A stretch of DNA of 64,000 bases from Acidobacteriaceae bacterium (GCA_003134855.1 PLCS01000007.1:381011-445010); one strand, 5' to 3'. Positions 14,201 through 21,469 are shown, counted from the stretch's first letter. Translations and numbers: made by a program. Notes: a model not told the origin generated them from the sequence alone.

Positions 14201-15262
14201 AGCTTGTACACGCGCTTCCGCTGTTTTGGCGGGGCCAGTACCAGCGGCGATACCATCGAGTGCGGCTACCGGACCGCGACTGGAAGTTACGCCTACACGC
14301 CGAATCTGGCTCAGGCTGTAACTTCTACCGACACCAGCAATTTAACTTTGGCGGCCGCGACGGCAGCCACAAGCGGCACAAACCAAAGTTCGGCAAGACT
14401 CTATTTCGACGGCAATGCCTACTCGACGGTCTACAACAATTCTTACAGCTCCGGACTCTACATGCAGAACATTCTTACCAATACGGCTCAAAGTCCGGTT
14501 AACACGTTGACCCTGGGCGCTGCGCAGAGCGGAGCGCTGACAGGCACCTTCGCCGTTGATTTTTCCAGTGCAACGGGCGGATTCAAGGCAGCGGGATTGA
14601 CAGACACCGGGATTACGAGCGCAACCGTTTTGGGAACCAACAGCAGTGGCGTTGTGGCCGCGGCCTCCACAACGGGATCCGGTAAAGTCGTGCTGGCCAC
14701 CTCGCCTACCGTGAGCGGCCTTACGGATATGGGAAGCACGAGTCTCACCAATCTCACCGTGAGTGGAACCTGCACCGGTTGCGGTGCGGTTGGACTACAA
14801 GGTCCAGCCGGACCTGCGGGCCCCGCTGGACCGGCTGGCTCACCGTACTACTCGACGTATTCAATTCTTCCCAGCTATACAGCGAGCGCCTGGAGCCCCG
14901 TCAGCGGTCTGGCTGCGTATGGGAACGGCACATCCCCCATAACTGCCATGAATGATATTACGCAGTCATCCCTCGCCAGTGCATGCACATTGCGGAATTT
15001 GAATATCCGGGTCTCGCCGAACATTGGCGGCCACGGCGGAAACGATACGTTGAACTTTTATGTCATGCATAATGGCGCGGTCACAGGGATAACCTGTAGC
15101 GTTACCGTATCAAGCTCTGAGATTGAATCGTGCAGCGATACGACGGACACGATCTCCGCTTCCGCAGGGGACTTGTTCGCGTTCTATTTAGTCGATACAA
15201 ATGTTGTCGATGCGGACAATACACCATATGTGTACGTCGCTTCGTCGGTGGCTTGCGATTGA
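11249..15262 (+). CDS. Giant secreted NHL / tail-spike-like / collagen chimera
   Basis: A predicted surface protein of 1337 residues; the binding target is unknown. ATG 11249 is chosen because it opens a good signal peptide (MHKRMAGLAFCFAAFAMSAA). Residues about 30-425 hold NHL propeller repeats (NLYIADYSNSRI, GIITTVAGDP). An Ig-like stretch follows to about 508. Residues 510-541 form a module (ACV..TGVVRVVSS..LCVAGE) shared with the collagen-like protein at 15829, then a short Gly-X-Y run (about 543-562). Residues about 565-1175 resemble phage tail-fibre/spike sequence: GGTGATSAAGALANL, then NDSRTDNTAALNACI and beta-helix-like Gly/Asn-rich repeats, then GSGKVVLATSPTVSGL. A second Gly-X-Y run (about 1181-1198) precedes a head domain (about 1198-1337) homologous to that of the 15829 protein. 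It looks like a fibre gene into which large domains were inserted. Confidence 0.85.
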   Translation: MHKRMAGLAFCFAAFAMSAAAQIVFPADGNINTIVNTSGTAGHTGDGGQATAAGLHLPFAVAIGPSGNLYIADYSNSRIQMVTARTGIITTVAGSSIGASGYAGDGGLATSADLSYPQGVAVDSSGNIFIADTSNQRIRMVAASGGNGYTTSYINSVAGGAPLASYIYTIAGNGTAGFAGDGGLANSTSAELHTPVSVAIETVNGIEYLYIAEFANHRVRVVNLSTGIISTVAGQSSHGTAGVPGPAGSAYLYSPGGVALDPSGNLYIADMYNSRILEVTASTSSSTNYIPSGVANSTGTISLLAGKVNGAAGYQGDGGSATSALLNLPDNIALDSVGNLYITDRSNCVVRKVTLSTGIITTVAGDPTTSDTATTAGMPYCGYSGDGGLATSAALNTPTGIAVDSSGYIYVDDETNNRTRVFVQVKSTPTITWTAPAAITSGTALSATQLNASFSVPGSCVYTPASGTVLPLGTQTLSVTCTPADTANINTVSATVPLTVTVITLSSSSISACVSTTTGVVRVVSSTSLCVAGETGTTWAVTGPVGATGAQGPAGPQGPAGGAANIAAATTGQPAVYTGSGTIGGVASLGVTVGGTGATSAAGALANLISAAGGAGPCPGVVNDSRTDNTAALNACIAAGQAYTLPTNCQGSHGQILVAGQLNSGTLGNNVSGTTLIGGGMGNDSGCSTTLRFTGTTAANSGFAFSCANNSNANWCYPAANLQNMNIYAVNGSSGAGIAMEGSSASMNGSLLEMNNVYIWGFAQCLTAQGYGNGHLGNFVCNGGSNSAGLFLVDIAPGSSNAWIIEKMMGSCILAGTGPSVAAGMLRFQAGVGNIAYLGEVDNCANVATLGAITGGKIQATISEIWLGDTEVPTGPLVVVGVNSQAAVHFLGAESINFNTTSSPFVMSGYGSLTLYNPPGNWVASTPYPLVTKGSTDVLTVVGGNFYTTSQANQLGSMAQDSSGNQYFAGTPLTEVPGSALPAASLYTRFRCFGGASTSGDTIECGYRTATGSYAYTPNLAQAVTSTDTSNLTLAAATAATSGTNQSSARLYFDGNAYSTVYNNSYSSGLYMQNILTNTAQSPVNTLTLGAAQSGALTGTFAVDFSSATGGFKAAGLTDTGITSATVLGTNSSGVVAAASTTGSGKVVLATSPTVSGLTDMGSTSLTNLTVSGTCTGCGAVGLQGPAGPAGPAGPAGSPYYSTYSILPSYTASAWSPVSGLAAYGNGTSPITAMNDITQSSLASACTLRNLNIRVSPNIGGHGGNDTLNFYVMHNGAVTGITCSVTVSSSEIESCSDTTDTISASAGDLFAFYLVDTNVVDADNTPYVYVASSVACD

Positions 15263-15293
15263 GGCTGCCGCAAGCGGAGGGAATACGGCAACA

Positions 15294-15371
15294 ATGCGCG
15301 TCCGCGGTAAGCGTTGCGGCCCCCAGAAACAAAATCAGGGCGGCACGGAGGATGGCTCTTGTCCTGTGCAT
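15294..15371 (-). pseudogene. Remnant of a second GH13 gene (signal peptide only)
   Basis: On the minus strand, ATG 15369-15371 opens MHRTRAILRAALILFLGAAT, which matches the signal peptide of the GH13 protein at 10394 at about 22 of 26 positions. Nucleotide similarity continues upstream into the promoter. Matching stops near 15294, just after the end of the fibre chimera, and the rest of the enzyme is absent; the open frame continues to 15102 only as antisense of the chimera's head domain. It is a truncated duplicate. Confidence 0.75.
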
Positions 15372-15828
15372 TACGGTCACCTTGGATCGCTTCCGCGGCC
15401 TGGGGATTCGGCAACGGCAATTGTAAGCAAGGCCCGATTATAGCGGACCGCCGGGCCGGTCCGAAGGCAGTCCCTGCCGGGGCCGGCAAGCGGGAGCTGG
15501 AGGATTGTGCGAAACGGCTCAGCGGGGGAAGAACCTGATGGTTTAAAGGGGAAGGAAAATATTATTCAAAAAAGACTTGCGCAACGCAAGCGGATTAGGA
15601 TAATAATGATTTGTTAACTGTAAAGATGTGACGCACATCACATTTTGAAGGTTTTTCTGGAGCCTATTCACCGACGCAAGCGGCGAATGCCGATTTTTGC
15701 CTTTGAACAGAGGATTCGGCCTGCGATTTCCCTGTGCCGGGCAGGAGCCTTGTTCACCCCGGCCGGATTCACTGATTCAAGTACATCGTTCCCCATTCCA
15801 CGCACCGCAACCTTTCCCGGAGGTATCA
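15372..15828. promoter_or_regulatory. Divergent promoter region, copy 2
   Basis: A 457-bp gap between the GH13 remnant and the collagen-like gene. The part near the remnant (CCCGATTATA, GGCCGGTC, GGAGGAT) and the AT-rich part with ATTATTCAAAA, ACTTGCGC and TGTGACG follow the same order as the copy-1 region at 10395-10863. It ends with a CCCGGAGG Shine-Dalgarno in front of ATG 15829. Confidence 0.6.
15627..15642. promoter_or_regulatory. Perfect CRP-like site
   Basis: TGTGA-CGCACA-TCACA matches the E. coli CRP consensus TGTGA-N6-TCACA in both half-sites. It lies 186 bp before the collagen-like gene start and about 255 bp before the GH13 remnant start. The equivalent copy-1 site is at 10647-10662. 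Which CRP/FNR-family factor binds it in this organism is unknown. Confidence 0.6.
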
Positions 15829-16920
15829 ATGTCGACTCTCAAGTGTCTGGGCGTTTTCGCCGTTTCGATTTTGGCTGGCACGGCGGCCATGGCCGCGCCC
15901 ACATCGACTTCGATCGCTGCCTGCGTCAATAATTTGACCGGCGCGGTTCGCATCGTCAGTTCGACTTCCGCCTGTGTCGCGGGTGAAACCGGCCTAACCT
16001 GGGCGCTCTCAGGCGCGACCGGGCCTCAAGGGCCGGCTGGTCCTGCCGGCGCCACAGGCTCTGCGGGAACGCCTGGCGCGACTGGCTTAGCAGGCGCGAC
16101 TGGCCCACAAGGCACGCCTGGCGCGACCGGGGCGCAAGGAACTATTGGGAACACCGGCCCAGCCGGGGCGACTGGCTTAACCGGCCCTGCCGGAACGCCT
16201 GGGGCGACCGGCGCGACTGGTCCCGCCGGAACGAATGGAGCCACTGGCCCGGCCGGGGCTGCTGGCCCACAAGGCACGCCTGGCGCGACTGGCGCTACCG
16301 GTCCAGCCGGAGCCGCTGGCCCGCAAGGCGCAACGGGCGCAACGGGCACAACCGGGAACGCTGGCTCGGCAGGCGCGCCTGGCGCAACGGGCGCAACCGG
16401 CCCCGCCGGCGCAACCGGTAACACCGGCCCGCAAGGAAACATGGGGAATCCCGGCGCGACTGGCGCGCAAGGTGCGCAAGGCCCCGCCGGGCCGGAGGGG
16501 GTGCTGTGGATTGCACAATACTTGAATGGGGACATAACAGGCGCATACTACTTCGCGCCTAACTCTAATCTGCCCGGCGGACCAAGCGACACCTATAACG
16601 AAGCCTATACGGTTGCGGACTCTCCGGGCCTTATCATCAATGGCACACCTTCTCCCATTGCCTGCACGATGAGATTTCTCAAGGTCGGCGCGAACAACTA
16701 CCATGTCCCTGGCGCCGAGACCGCTGTATTCTCCGTCTTGAAGAACGGAAGCTCAACATCAATGCAGTGCACAGTGAGTACCGGTTCCGGCGCCTCGAGC
16801 AGTTGTTCCGATACGACGCACACATTTTCCGTTGCAGCCGGAGATTTCATCACCATCGAAACCACACAGAGTACAGCGGTTCCGTATGTGATGTATTCGA
16901 TTGCAACTGACTGCTATTGA
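15829..16920 (+). CDS. Secreted collagen-like fibre protein
   Basis: A 363-residue predicted trimeric surface fibre. ATG 15829 follows CGGAGG and opens a signal peptide (MSTLKCLGVFAVSILAGTAA, cleavage near MAAP). Residues about 30-60 form the adaptor module ACV..TGAVRIVSS..ACVAGETGLTW, also present in the chimera at 11249. Residues 62-224 are about 54 uninterrupted Gly-X-Y triplets rich in GAT, GPA and GPQ, as in bacterial collagen-like proteins. Residues 225-363 are a globular head with paired Cys (CTMRFLKVG, MQCTVSTG, SSCSDTTHTFSVAAGDF, ATDCY). Longer frame starts back to 15697 lack a ribosome binding site. The neighbouring tail-collar gene may be in the same unit. Confidence 0.9.
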   Translation: MSTLKCLGVFAVSILAGTAAMAAPTSTSIAACVNNLTGAVRIVSSTSACVAGETGLTWALSGATGPQGPAGPAGATGSAGTPGATGLAGATGPQGTPGATGAQGTIGNTGPAGATGLTGPAGTPGATGATGPAGTNGATGPAGAAGPQGTPGATGATGPAGAAGPQGATGATGTTGNAGSAGAPGATGATGPAGATGNTGPQGNMGNPGATGAQGAQGPAGPEGVLWIAQYLNGDITGAYYFAPNSNLPGGPSDTYNEAYTVADSPGLIINGTPSPIACTMRFLKVGANNYHVPGAETAVFSVLKNGSSTSMQCTVSTGSGASSSCSDTTHTFSVAAGDFITIETTQSTAVPYVMYSIATDCY

Positions 16921-17101
16921 AGCTCAGCGGGGGAAGAATTTGCACGCCTGATGAGACGCGCTCGCATACGACATCACACAGACGAACCAGGGGACATCAT
17001 TTTCGGGCAGCAGCTGAACTGGATGGCTCATCGGCAGACAGCTGCGATAGAAAGATTTCGCGGCGAAAAAACCAACGCAGTACCACCAAAGGAGAAGAAG
17101 C

Positions 17102-17641
17102 ATGGATCCATTTTTAGGCGAAATCAGGATGACTGGGTTCAATTTTGCACCCGTAGGCTGGGCTTTGTGCAACGGACAAACCCTGCCCATCTCTCAATAT
17201 TCCGCGTTGTTTGCGCTGCTGGGAACCACCTACGGCGGCAACGGCACCACGAACTTCAATCTGCCTGACTTGCAGGGGCGGCTTCCGATCCATTGGGGCA
17301 ACGGGACTGGCCTGAGCCCGTACGTGATCGGCGAAAAGGGCGGCACGGAGAACGTGACGCTGCAGAGCAACCAGATGCCGATTCATAACCACCTAGTCAA
17401 CGTGAACAATCAGAACGGCGGCGCTTCCGATCCCACCAACGGGATTCTGGCGGTAGGCAATACAGGCGGCGGCAGAACCCCGACTATCAACCTCGACTAC
17501 ACGACTGCGGCGGCCACCGGAACACTGGCGCCCACTGCGGTTTCCGTGGCCGGAGGCAACGTGCCGCACCCCAATATCCAGCCATTCCTGACGGTGAACT
17601 TCATTATCGCGCTGGTGGGAATCTTCCCCTCGCGCAGCTAA
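17102..17641 (+). CDS. Phage tail-collar domain protein (microcystin-dependent protein-like)
   Basis: 179 residues with the tail collar fold in the N-terminal half: FLGEIRMTGFNFAPVGWALC, NGQTLPISQYSALFALLGTT, YGGNGTTNFNLPDLQGR, then VIGEKGGTENVTL and MPIHNHLV. The C-terminal part is Gly/Asn-rich and ends NIQPFLTVNFIIALVGIFPS, the usual end of this family. In phages the domain closes tail fibres; free-standing bacterial copies (MdpB-like) are known but poorly understood. No capsid, tail-tube or sheath gene is nearby, so this is not a prophage fragment by context. An AAAGGAGAAG Shine-Dalgarno precedes ATG 17102. The next gene encodes a GNAT enzyme. Confidence 0.93.
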   Translation: MDPFLGEIRMTGFNFAPVGWALCNGQTLPISQYSALFALLGTTYGGNGTTNFNLPDLQGRLPIHWGNGTGLSPYVIGEKGGTENVTLQSNQMPIHNHLVNVNNQNGGASDPTNGILAVGNTGGGRTPTINLDYTTAAATGTLAPTAVSVAGGNVPHPNIQPFLTVNFIIALVGIFPSRS

Positions 17642-17698
17642 GCAACGGCGCCGGCGGTTGCACCTGCCAACGCATTTATCCGATTCGAGAAGGCTCGC

Positions 17699-18250
17699 AT
17701 GACACAGATCATCGAGAACGGACCGGCGACTTGTTTCCTCAGGCCCGCGCAGCCGGAAGACGAAGAGTTTCTCTTCCGGCTGTTTGCGGATTCGCAAGAG
17801 CATCTCGCGGTTTTTCGCTCGAATGAGGCGCTCTATAAGTCGCTGGTGGAGATGCAGTACCAGGGACGCAAGCTTCATTATGCGGCAGAGTATCCCGAGG
17901 CTGTGAATGCGATCCTCTGCATCGAGGATGAAGCGGAGGGCGCGATGCCGGTGGGGCGGCTGCTGGTGGATTGCCAGCCGGATTGCTGGCGGATTGTGGA
18001 TATCGCCCTGCTTGCCGTGTATCGTGGAAAGGGCCTGGGAGGCTGGGCGCTGAAGCAATGTCAACAGCAGTGCGGCGAGGCGGCGGGGAAGTTGGCGCTT
18101 GAGGTCAGGCCGGACAATCGCGCGCGTCGGCTTTATGAACGGCTGGGCTTTCACGTGACGCATGAAGATTTATTGACAGTGGAAATGGTATTGGATATTG
18201 TTAACTTAGCCAATACTACGCGGATAGAGCCATCGGTTGCGGCTCTCTAA
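17699..18250 (+). CDS. GNAT family N-acetyltransferase
   Basis: A 183-residue acetyl-CoA-dependent acyltransferase. The acetyl-CoA loop is YRGKGLGGWAL (motif A, about residues 107-117), preceded by the IVDIALL beta strand. LALEVRPDNRARRLYERLGF is the classic motif B with N, A and YxxxGF. It starts 58 bp after the tail-collar gene and is probably co-transcribed with it. Tail-collar and GNAT genes are often neighbours in bacteria, so it may modify a fibre component; that role is inferred. The end reaches ANTTRIEPSVAAL, past the conserved fold. Confidence 0.92.
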   Translation: MTQIIENGPATCFLRPAQPEDEEFLFRLFADSQEHLAVFRSNEALYKSLVEMQYQGRKLHYAAEYPEAVNAILCIEDEAEGAMPVGRLLVDCQPDCWRIVDIALLAVYRGKGLGGWALKQCQQQCGEAAGKLALEVRPDNRARRLYERLGFHVTHEDLLTVEMVLDIVNLANTTRIEPSVAAL

Positions 18251-18275
18251 CAGCGGGAAGATCGAGGAGAAGAAG

Positions 18276-18857
18276 ATGAAGAAATCATTGTTCGCATTCC
18301 TCGCATTGGCAGCGGCCCTTGCGATCGCCCCGGCTGCAAAGGCCGACTCGTTCGACTTCGTCTTCACCGCTCCCGGCGGCGTATATGGCTCGGGTACGCT
18401 GGTCGGCACGGATCTCGGCTACAACGTTTCTTTAGCCTCCGACGAATGGCTCATCAGCAGCGTTATCGACGGCACATTCAACGATGGCACCAACAGCGGC
18501 TCTATCAGCCTGATCCAGAACCCGGACACTATCAACGGCTCTCCCCAATCGGACCCATATTCGTACTTCGTCTATGACGATCTGCTCTATCCGACCGGGA
18601 GCGGCGGCCAAAACCTTGATTACGACGGCCTGCTCTTCAATTTCGATGGAATGGAACTCAACCTTTGGGAGGGAAGCTTTCCCTACACCGAAGGATGGGC
18701 TGAATACAACCCGGTTACTACAGATACGAATTTTGGATCGGGGATCTTTTATATCACCCCGGAGCCGGGAAGTTTTCTCTTGCTGGGCACCGGACTCTTC
18801 GCTTTGGCGGGCCTGCTGTTGCGCCGGCGCGCGTCCGCTTTGGTCATGAACGCGTAG
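18276..18857 (+). CDS. PEP-CTERM sorted extracellular protein
   Basis: A 193-residue exported protein. ATG 18276 follows GAGGAGAAG and opens a signal peptide (MKKSLFAFLALAAALAIAPA, AKADS cleavage). The body is Gly/Asp/Tyr-rich with no known enzyme motif. The C-terminus has the sorting signal ITPEPGSFLLLGTGLFALAG followed by LLLRRRAS: PEP motif, hydrophobic helix, Arg cluster. Such proteins are processed by exosortase, often with exopolysaccharide export; no exosortase gene is in this window. It lies 25 bp after the GNAT gene and ends the fibre cluster. Confidence 0.9.
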   Translation: MKKSLFAFLALAAALAIAPAAKADSFDFVFTAPGGVYGSGTLVGTDLGYNVSLASDEWLISSVIDGTFNDGTNSGSISLIQNPDTINGSPQSDPYSYFVYDDLLYPTGSGGQNLDYDGLLFNFDGMELNLWEGSFPYTEGWAEYNPVTTDTNFGSGIFYITPEPGSFLLLGTGLFALAGLLLRRRASALVMNA

Positions 18858-18889
18858 TCCTGTTGTCTCTTTTACCCTTCCCCGACAAA

Positions 18890-18907
18890 GGGCGCGGAAA
18901 CGCGCCC
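18890..18907 (+). terminator. GNRA-loop terminator after the PEP-CTERM gene
   Basis: GGGCGCG-GAAA-CGCGCCC is a perfect 7-bp stem with a GAAA tetraloop, followed by TCTCCTTT. It sits between the plus-strand PEP-CTERM gene and the convergent AsmA-like gene. Confidence 0.7.
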
Positions 18908-18943
18908 TCTCCTTTGCATTTCTTACTGCGCTGCCTGGATTTC

Positions 18944-20608
18944 CTACTGTTTCTCGGCCGGCTTTGTCCGGTCAACACCGATGCCGAACTTCGGCTCCTT
19001 GCGCGTTCCCTCGATGTGGATAGGAACCTCGGTTCCCGCTCCGTCTTTCTTGAAGCGGCGGTCGACCGGCTTGAGCAGCATACCCTTCCAGCCGCCCACC
19101 ATCCTCGAGACCGAGGCCTCCATCTTCGCGGTCCCGTCAAAGTTCAGCGCGCCGCCCTCCAGGCCATACGTGCCCTTGAGTTCTATCTTCGCTCCTGGCA
19201 CGGTGTACTCGAGTGCCGGCAGTGTGATCACCCCGCTCGCCAACTGGAAGCTGCTTTCCATGTGCGAAAGGATGCTTGCCGGATCGATGGTCTTCACATC
19301 TCCCGGCCGCCCCTGGCCGCGCAGGCTCAGATCCGCGATGCGCCCCTGGATCTTCTCGCTGGTGAAGCGCGCCTTGTCCAGCGCAAACCAGCCGTCCAGA
19401 TTCAGCCGTTCATGGATCGGCGCCGTCCCCGGCGGAATGTGCAGTTTGGTCTTCACCGTCACATCGCCGGTCAGAATCACGTTGTTTGATCGGCTGGCCA
19501 GGCGCAGAAAATCCTCGATCCGCGCCCTGTCCACGTTGACCATGAGCGCAATGTCGTGGCCGCCGTACTGCTGCTTGCCCTCGACTACCGCCCCCCGCAC
19601 GCGCACAATCGCCCCTTGAGCGGTAAAGTGCGAGTGGCCCAGCGTCGCATCCACCGGCTCCAGCCAGGTGTCGCCATTGGTCCCGTCCACCCGTGCGTGA
19701 AAGCGCGTGGTGAGCGCGAGCGTGTTGCCATAGTGAGTCAGCCGGAAATCCGGTGTCCGGGTTTCGCCGTCCACCGTCAGGTCGCGCAGCGTGCCCTCGA
19801 AGTGCCCGGTCGAGTCGAGAATCCCCGCAATCCCTTTGAAGGTGCCCAGGTCGGCGTGCTCGAAGCGGTAGTCGCCGGCCAGCGGCGACTCGCCGGGATC
19901 GGTCTTTTGCCACGGCCCGAAGGTGCCTGTGGTATGGATCGTTCCCAGCGGCTTCGGATTGGTCAGCTCGGCGTTAAAGCCGATCGCCCCGCCCGATGCG
20001 ATATTTGTCAGGCTGAGGTGCGCAATTGCAAATTCCAGCGGCAGCTTGCCCGGCTTGTCGGTTTCCATGATCAGCTCGGCGCCGGTGCACTCGATTCTGT
20101 CCACGTCAAAACTCACCAGCGATGCCGCGCCCGTGGGCTTGACGGCGGCTTCGGAGCCGCCCGCGCTGGTCTCGGTGGGATGCTCAAAGTGCGACCTCGG
20201 CGGCATTTGGATGCTCAGCCCCTTCAGCTCCACCACAGAAACATGAATCGCCTCGCCCGGCCGGTAGCGCAGCGGCGCGTGAAAGCGAAAATCTTCGAGG
20301 CGAATCAGCGGCTCGCCCTGCCCCACTGGAACTCCCACGCCCTCCACCTGCGCTGGCGGCCAGATGCGCAGCCCCTTGCCCTCGGCCCACAGCCCGTTGA
20401 CCAGCGACACATGAAAGCTGTCCAACTCCACCCGCGCATGAAAGCGGCTCTTGAGTCCCTCCACGATGTGTGCGCGCAAATACGGCTCCACGCGGCGCAG
20501 CCCCAGGTCCACGACCACGGCCGCCACGGCCAGCATGAGCAGCAGCCCGGCCGCAACCCACTTCGCCCACCCGTGCCTGCGCCAGAACGATTTCCGCTGC
20601 TCTGTCAC
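18944..20608 (-). CDS. AsmA-like membrane-anchored protein
   Basis: 554 residues with one N-terminal transmembrane helix (about 15-36, WAKWVAAGLLLMLAVAAVVV) and a long beta-rich periplasmic part. Patterns such as LRRVEPYLRAHIVEGLKSRF, VSVVELKGLSIQMPP, IEDFLRLA and VTLPALEYTVPGAKIELKGT fit the AsmA/DUF-type bridge-like family linked to outer-membrane lipid homeostasis. It is shorter than E. coli AsmA (617 residues). The C-terminus ends VPIHIEGTRKEPKFGIGV, a usual AsmA ending. It is divergent from the zinc-ribbon gene. The family assignment is by pattern only. Confidence 0.78.
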   Translation of the reverse strand: MTEQRKSFWRRHGWAKWVAAGLLLMLAVAAVVVDLGLRRVEPYLRAHIVEGLKSRFHARVELDSFHVSLVNGLWAEGKGLRIWPPAQVEGVGVPVGQGEPLIRLEDFRFHAPLRYRPGEAIHVSVVELKGLSIQMPPRSHFEHPTETSAGGSEAAVKPTGAASLVSFDVDRIECTGAELIMETDKPGKLPLEFAIAHLSLTNIASGGAIGFNAELTNPKPLGTIHTTGTFGPWQKTDPGESPLAGDYRFEHADLGTFKGIAGILDSTGHFEGTLRDLTVDGETRTPDFRLTHYGNTLALTTRFHARVDGTNGDTWLEPVDATLGHSHFTAQGAIVRVRGAVVEGKQQYGGHDIALMVNVDRARIEDFLRLASRSNNVILTGDVTVKTKLHIPPGTAPIHERLNLDGWFALDKARFTSEKIQGRIADLSLRGQGRPGDVKTIDPASILSHMESSFQLASGVITLPALEYTVPGAKIELKGTYGLEGGALNFDGTAKMEASVSRMVGGWKGMLLKPVDRRFKKDGAGTEVPIHIEGTRKEPKFGIGVDRTKPAEKQ

Positions 20609-20692
20609 ACCCGCCTCCCGATTGGCTATTATTGTCGCAGAGTTGCCCCATTTTCCTCATAGCCGCCCCATGCCGTAAACTTGCAAGCACGG

Positions 20693-21469
20693 ATGCTCGC
20701 GCAAATTGAAAACCTCGTAAAGCTGCAAGCGGTGGAGCTGGAGCGCACTCGCCTGGCTGTAGCCTTGCGCGCGCTGCCGGCGGAGGTCGCCCAGGCCGAA
20801 GCGCTGCTGGCCGCCGCCCAGAGCCAATCCGCCAAGGCTTCCGATGCCCTGAGCCGCGAGGAGTTGCTGCGCACCCGCCTCGATCGCGAGATCGCCACCC
20901 ACCGCCAGAAGACCGCCCGCTTCCGCGTGCAGCTTGATTCCGTCAAAACTCCCGAGCAAGCCGCTGCCATCGAGCATGAACTCAGCTTTGCCGAGGCCGA
21001 GGCCGCACGCCTGGAAGATGAGGAGTTCGCCAGCCTGGAGCGCTCCGAAGCTCAGGAGACCGCTCTCGCCGCCGCCCGCGCCCAGGTCGAGTCGCTGGCC
21101 GCCACGCTCGAAAACACCCGCGAGCGCATTAGTCTCCAGCTGAAAGAAGCCGCCCGCGAGCTGGCCACGCTCAACGCCGAGCGCGAGGCCCTCCGGCCGC
21201 TGATCGAGCCGGATGTGCTCAACCGCTTCGACCGCCTCTGCGGCTCGCGCGTTACCGGCCTGGCGCGCGCCGAGAATCAGCAGTGCACCGGCTGCCGCAT
21301 GGGCGTCCGCCCGCAGACCTGGAACCAGCTTCGCGAGGGCGAGCTGCTCACTTGCGACAGTTGCTTCCGCCTGCTCTACTGGGACCCGGCCATGGCCCCC
21401 GCTCCCGCGCAGCCGCAGCCAGAGGCCAAGCATAAGCGCAAAGCCGCCAAAGCCCAGCCCGAAGACTAG
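20693..21469 (+). CDS. Coiled-coil C4 zinc-ribbon protein
   Basis: 258 residues. Residues 1-190 form a long antiparallel coiled-coil hairpin (LVKLQAVELERTRLAVALRA; RARLE and AEARAARLEDEEF-type heptads). A C-terminal zinc ribbon has CTGC at about 198-201 and CDSC at about 221-224 (LLTCDSCFRLLYWD). This is the CT398/zf-RING_7-like family, often annotated as a nucleic-acid-binding protein, with unclear function. Start ATG 20693 or TTG 20681 are both possible; no strong Shine-Dalgarno decides. It is followed after 59 bp by the nucleotidase gene. Confidence 0.88.
   Translation: MLAQIENLVKLQAVELERTRLAVALRALPAEVAQAEALLAAAQSQSAKASDALSREELLRTRLDREIATHRQKTARFRVQLDSVKTPEQAAAIEHELSFAEAEAARLEDEEFASLERSEAQETALAAARAQVESLAATLENTRERISLQLKEAARELATLNAEREALRPLIEPDVLNRFDRLCGSRVTGLARAENQQCTGCRMGVRPQTWNQLREGELLTCDSCFRLLYWDPAMAPAPAQPQPEAKHKRKAAKAQPED

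Noticed and set aside
15900..16510. CRISPR array or minisatellite
   Set aside because: The regular pattern is a 9-bp-based coding periodicity of Gly-X-Y triplets, with no spacers.
16026..16535. Pro/Val/Ala-rich minus-strand frame
   Set aside because: It is the exact antisense of the Gly-X-Y repeats; repetitive collagen DNA leaves open frames on both strands.
17102..17641. Prophage remnant
   Set aside because: Only the tail-collar gene is phage-like; no capsid, portal, terminase, lysis or integrase genes lie in the window.
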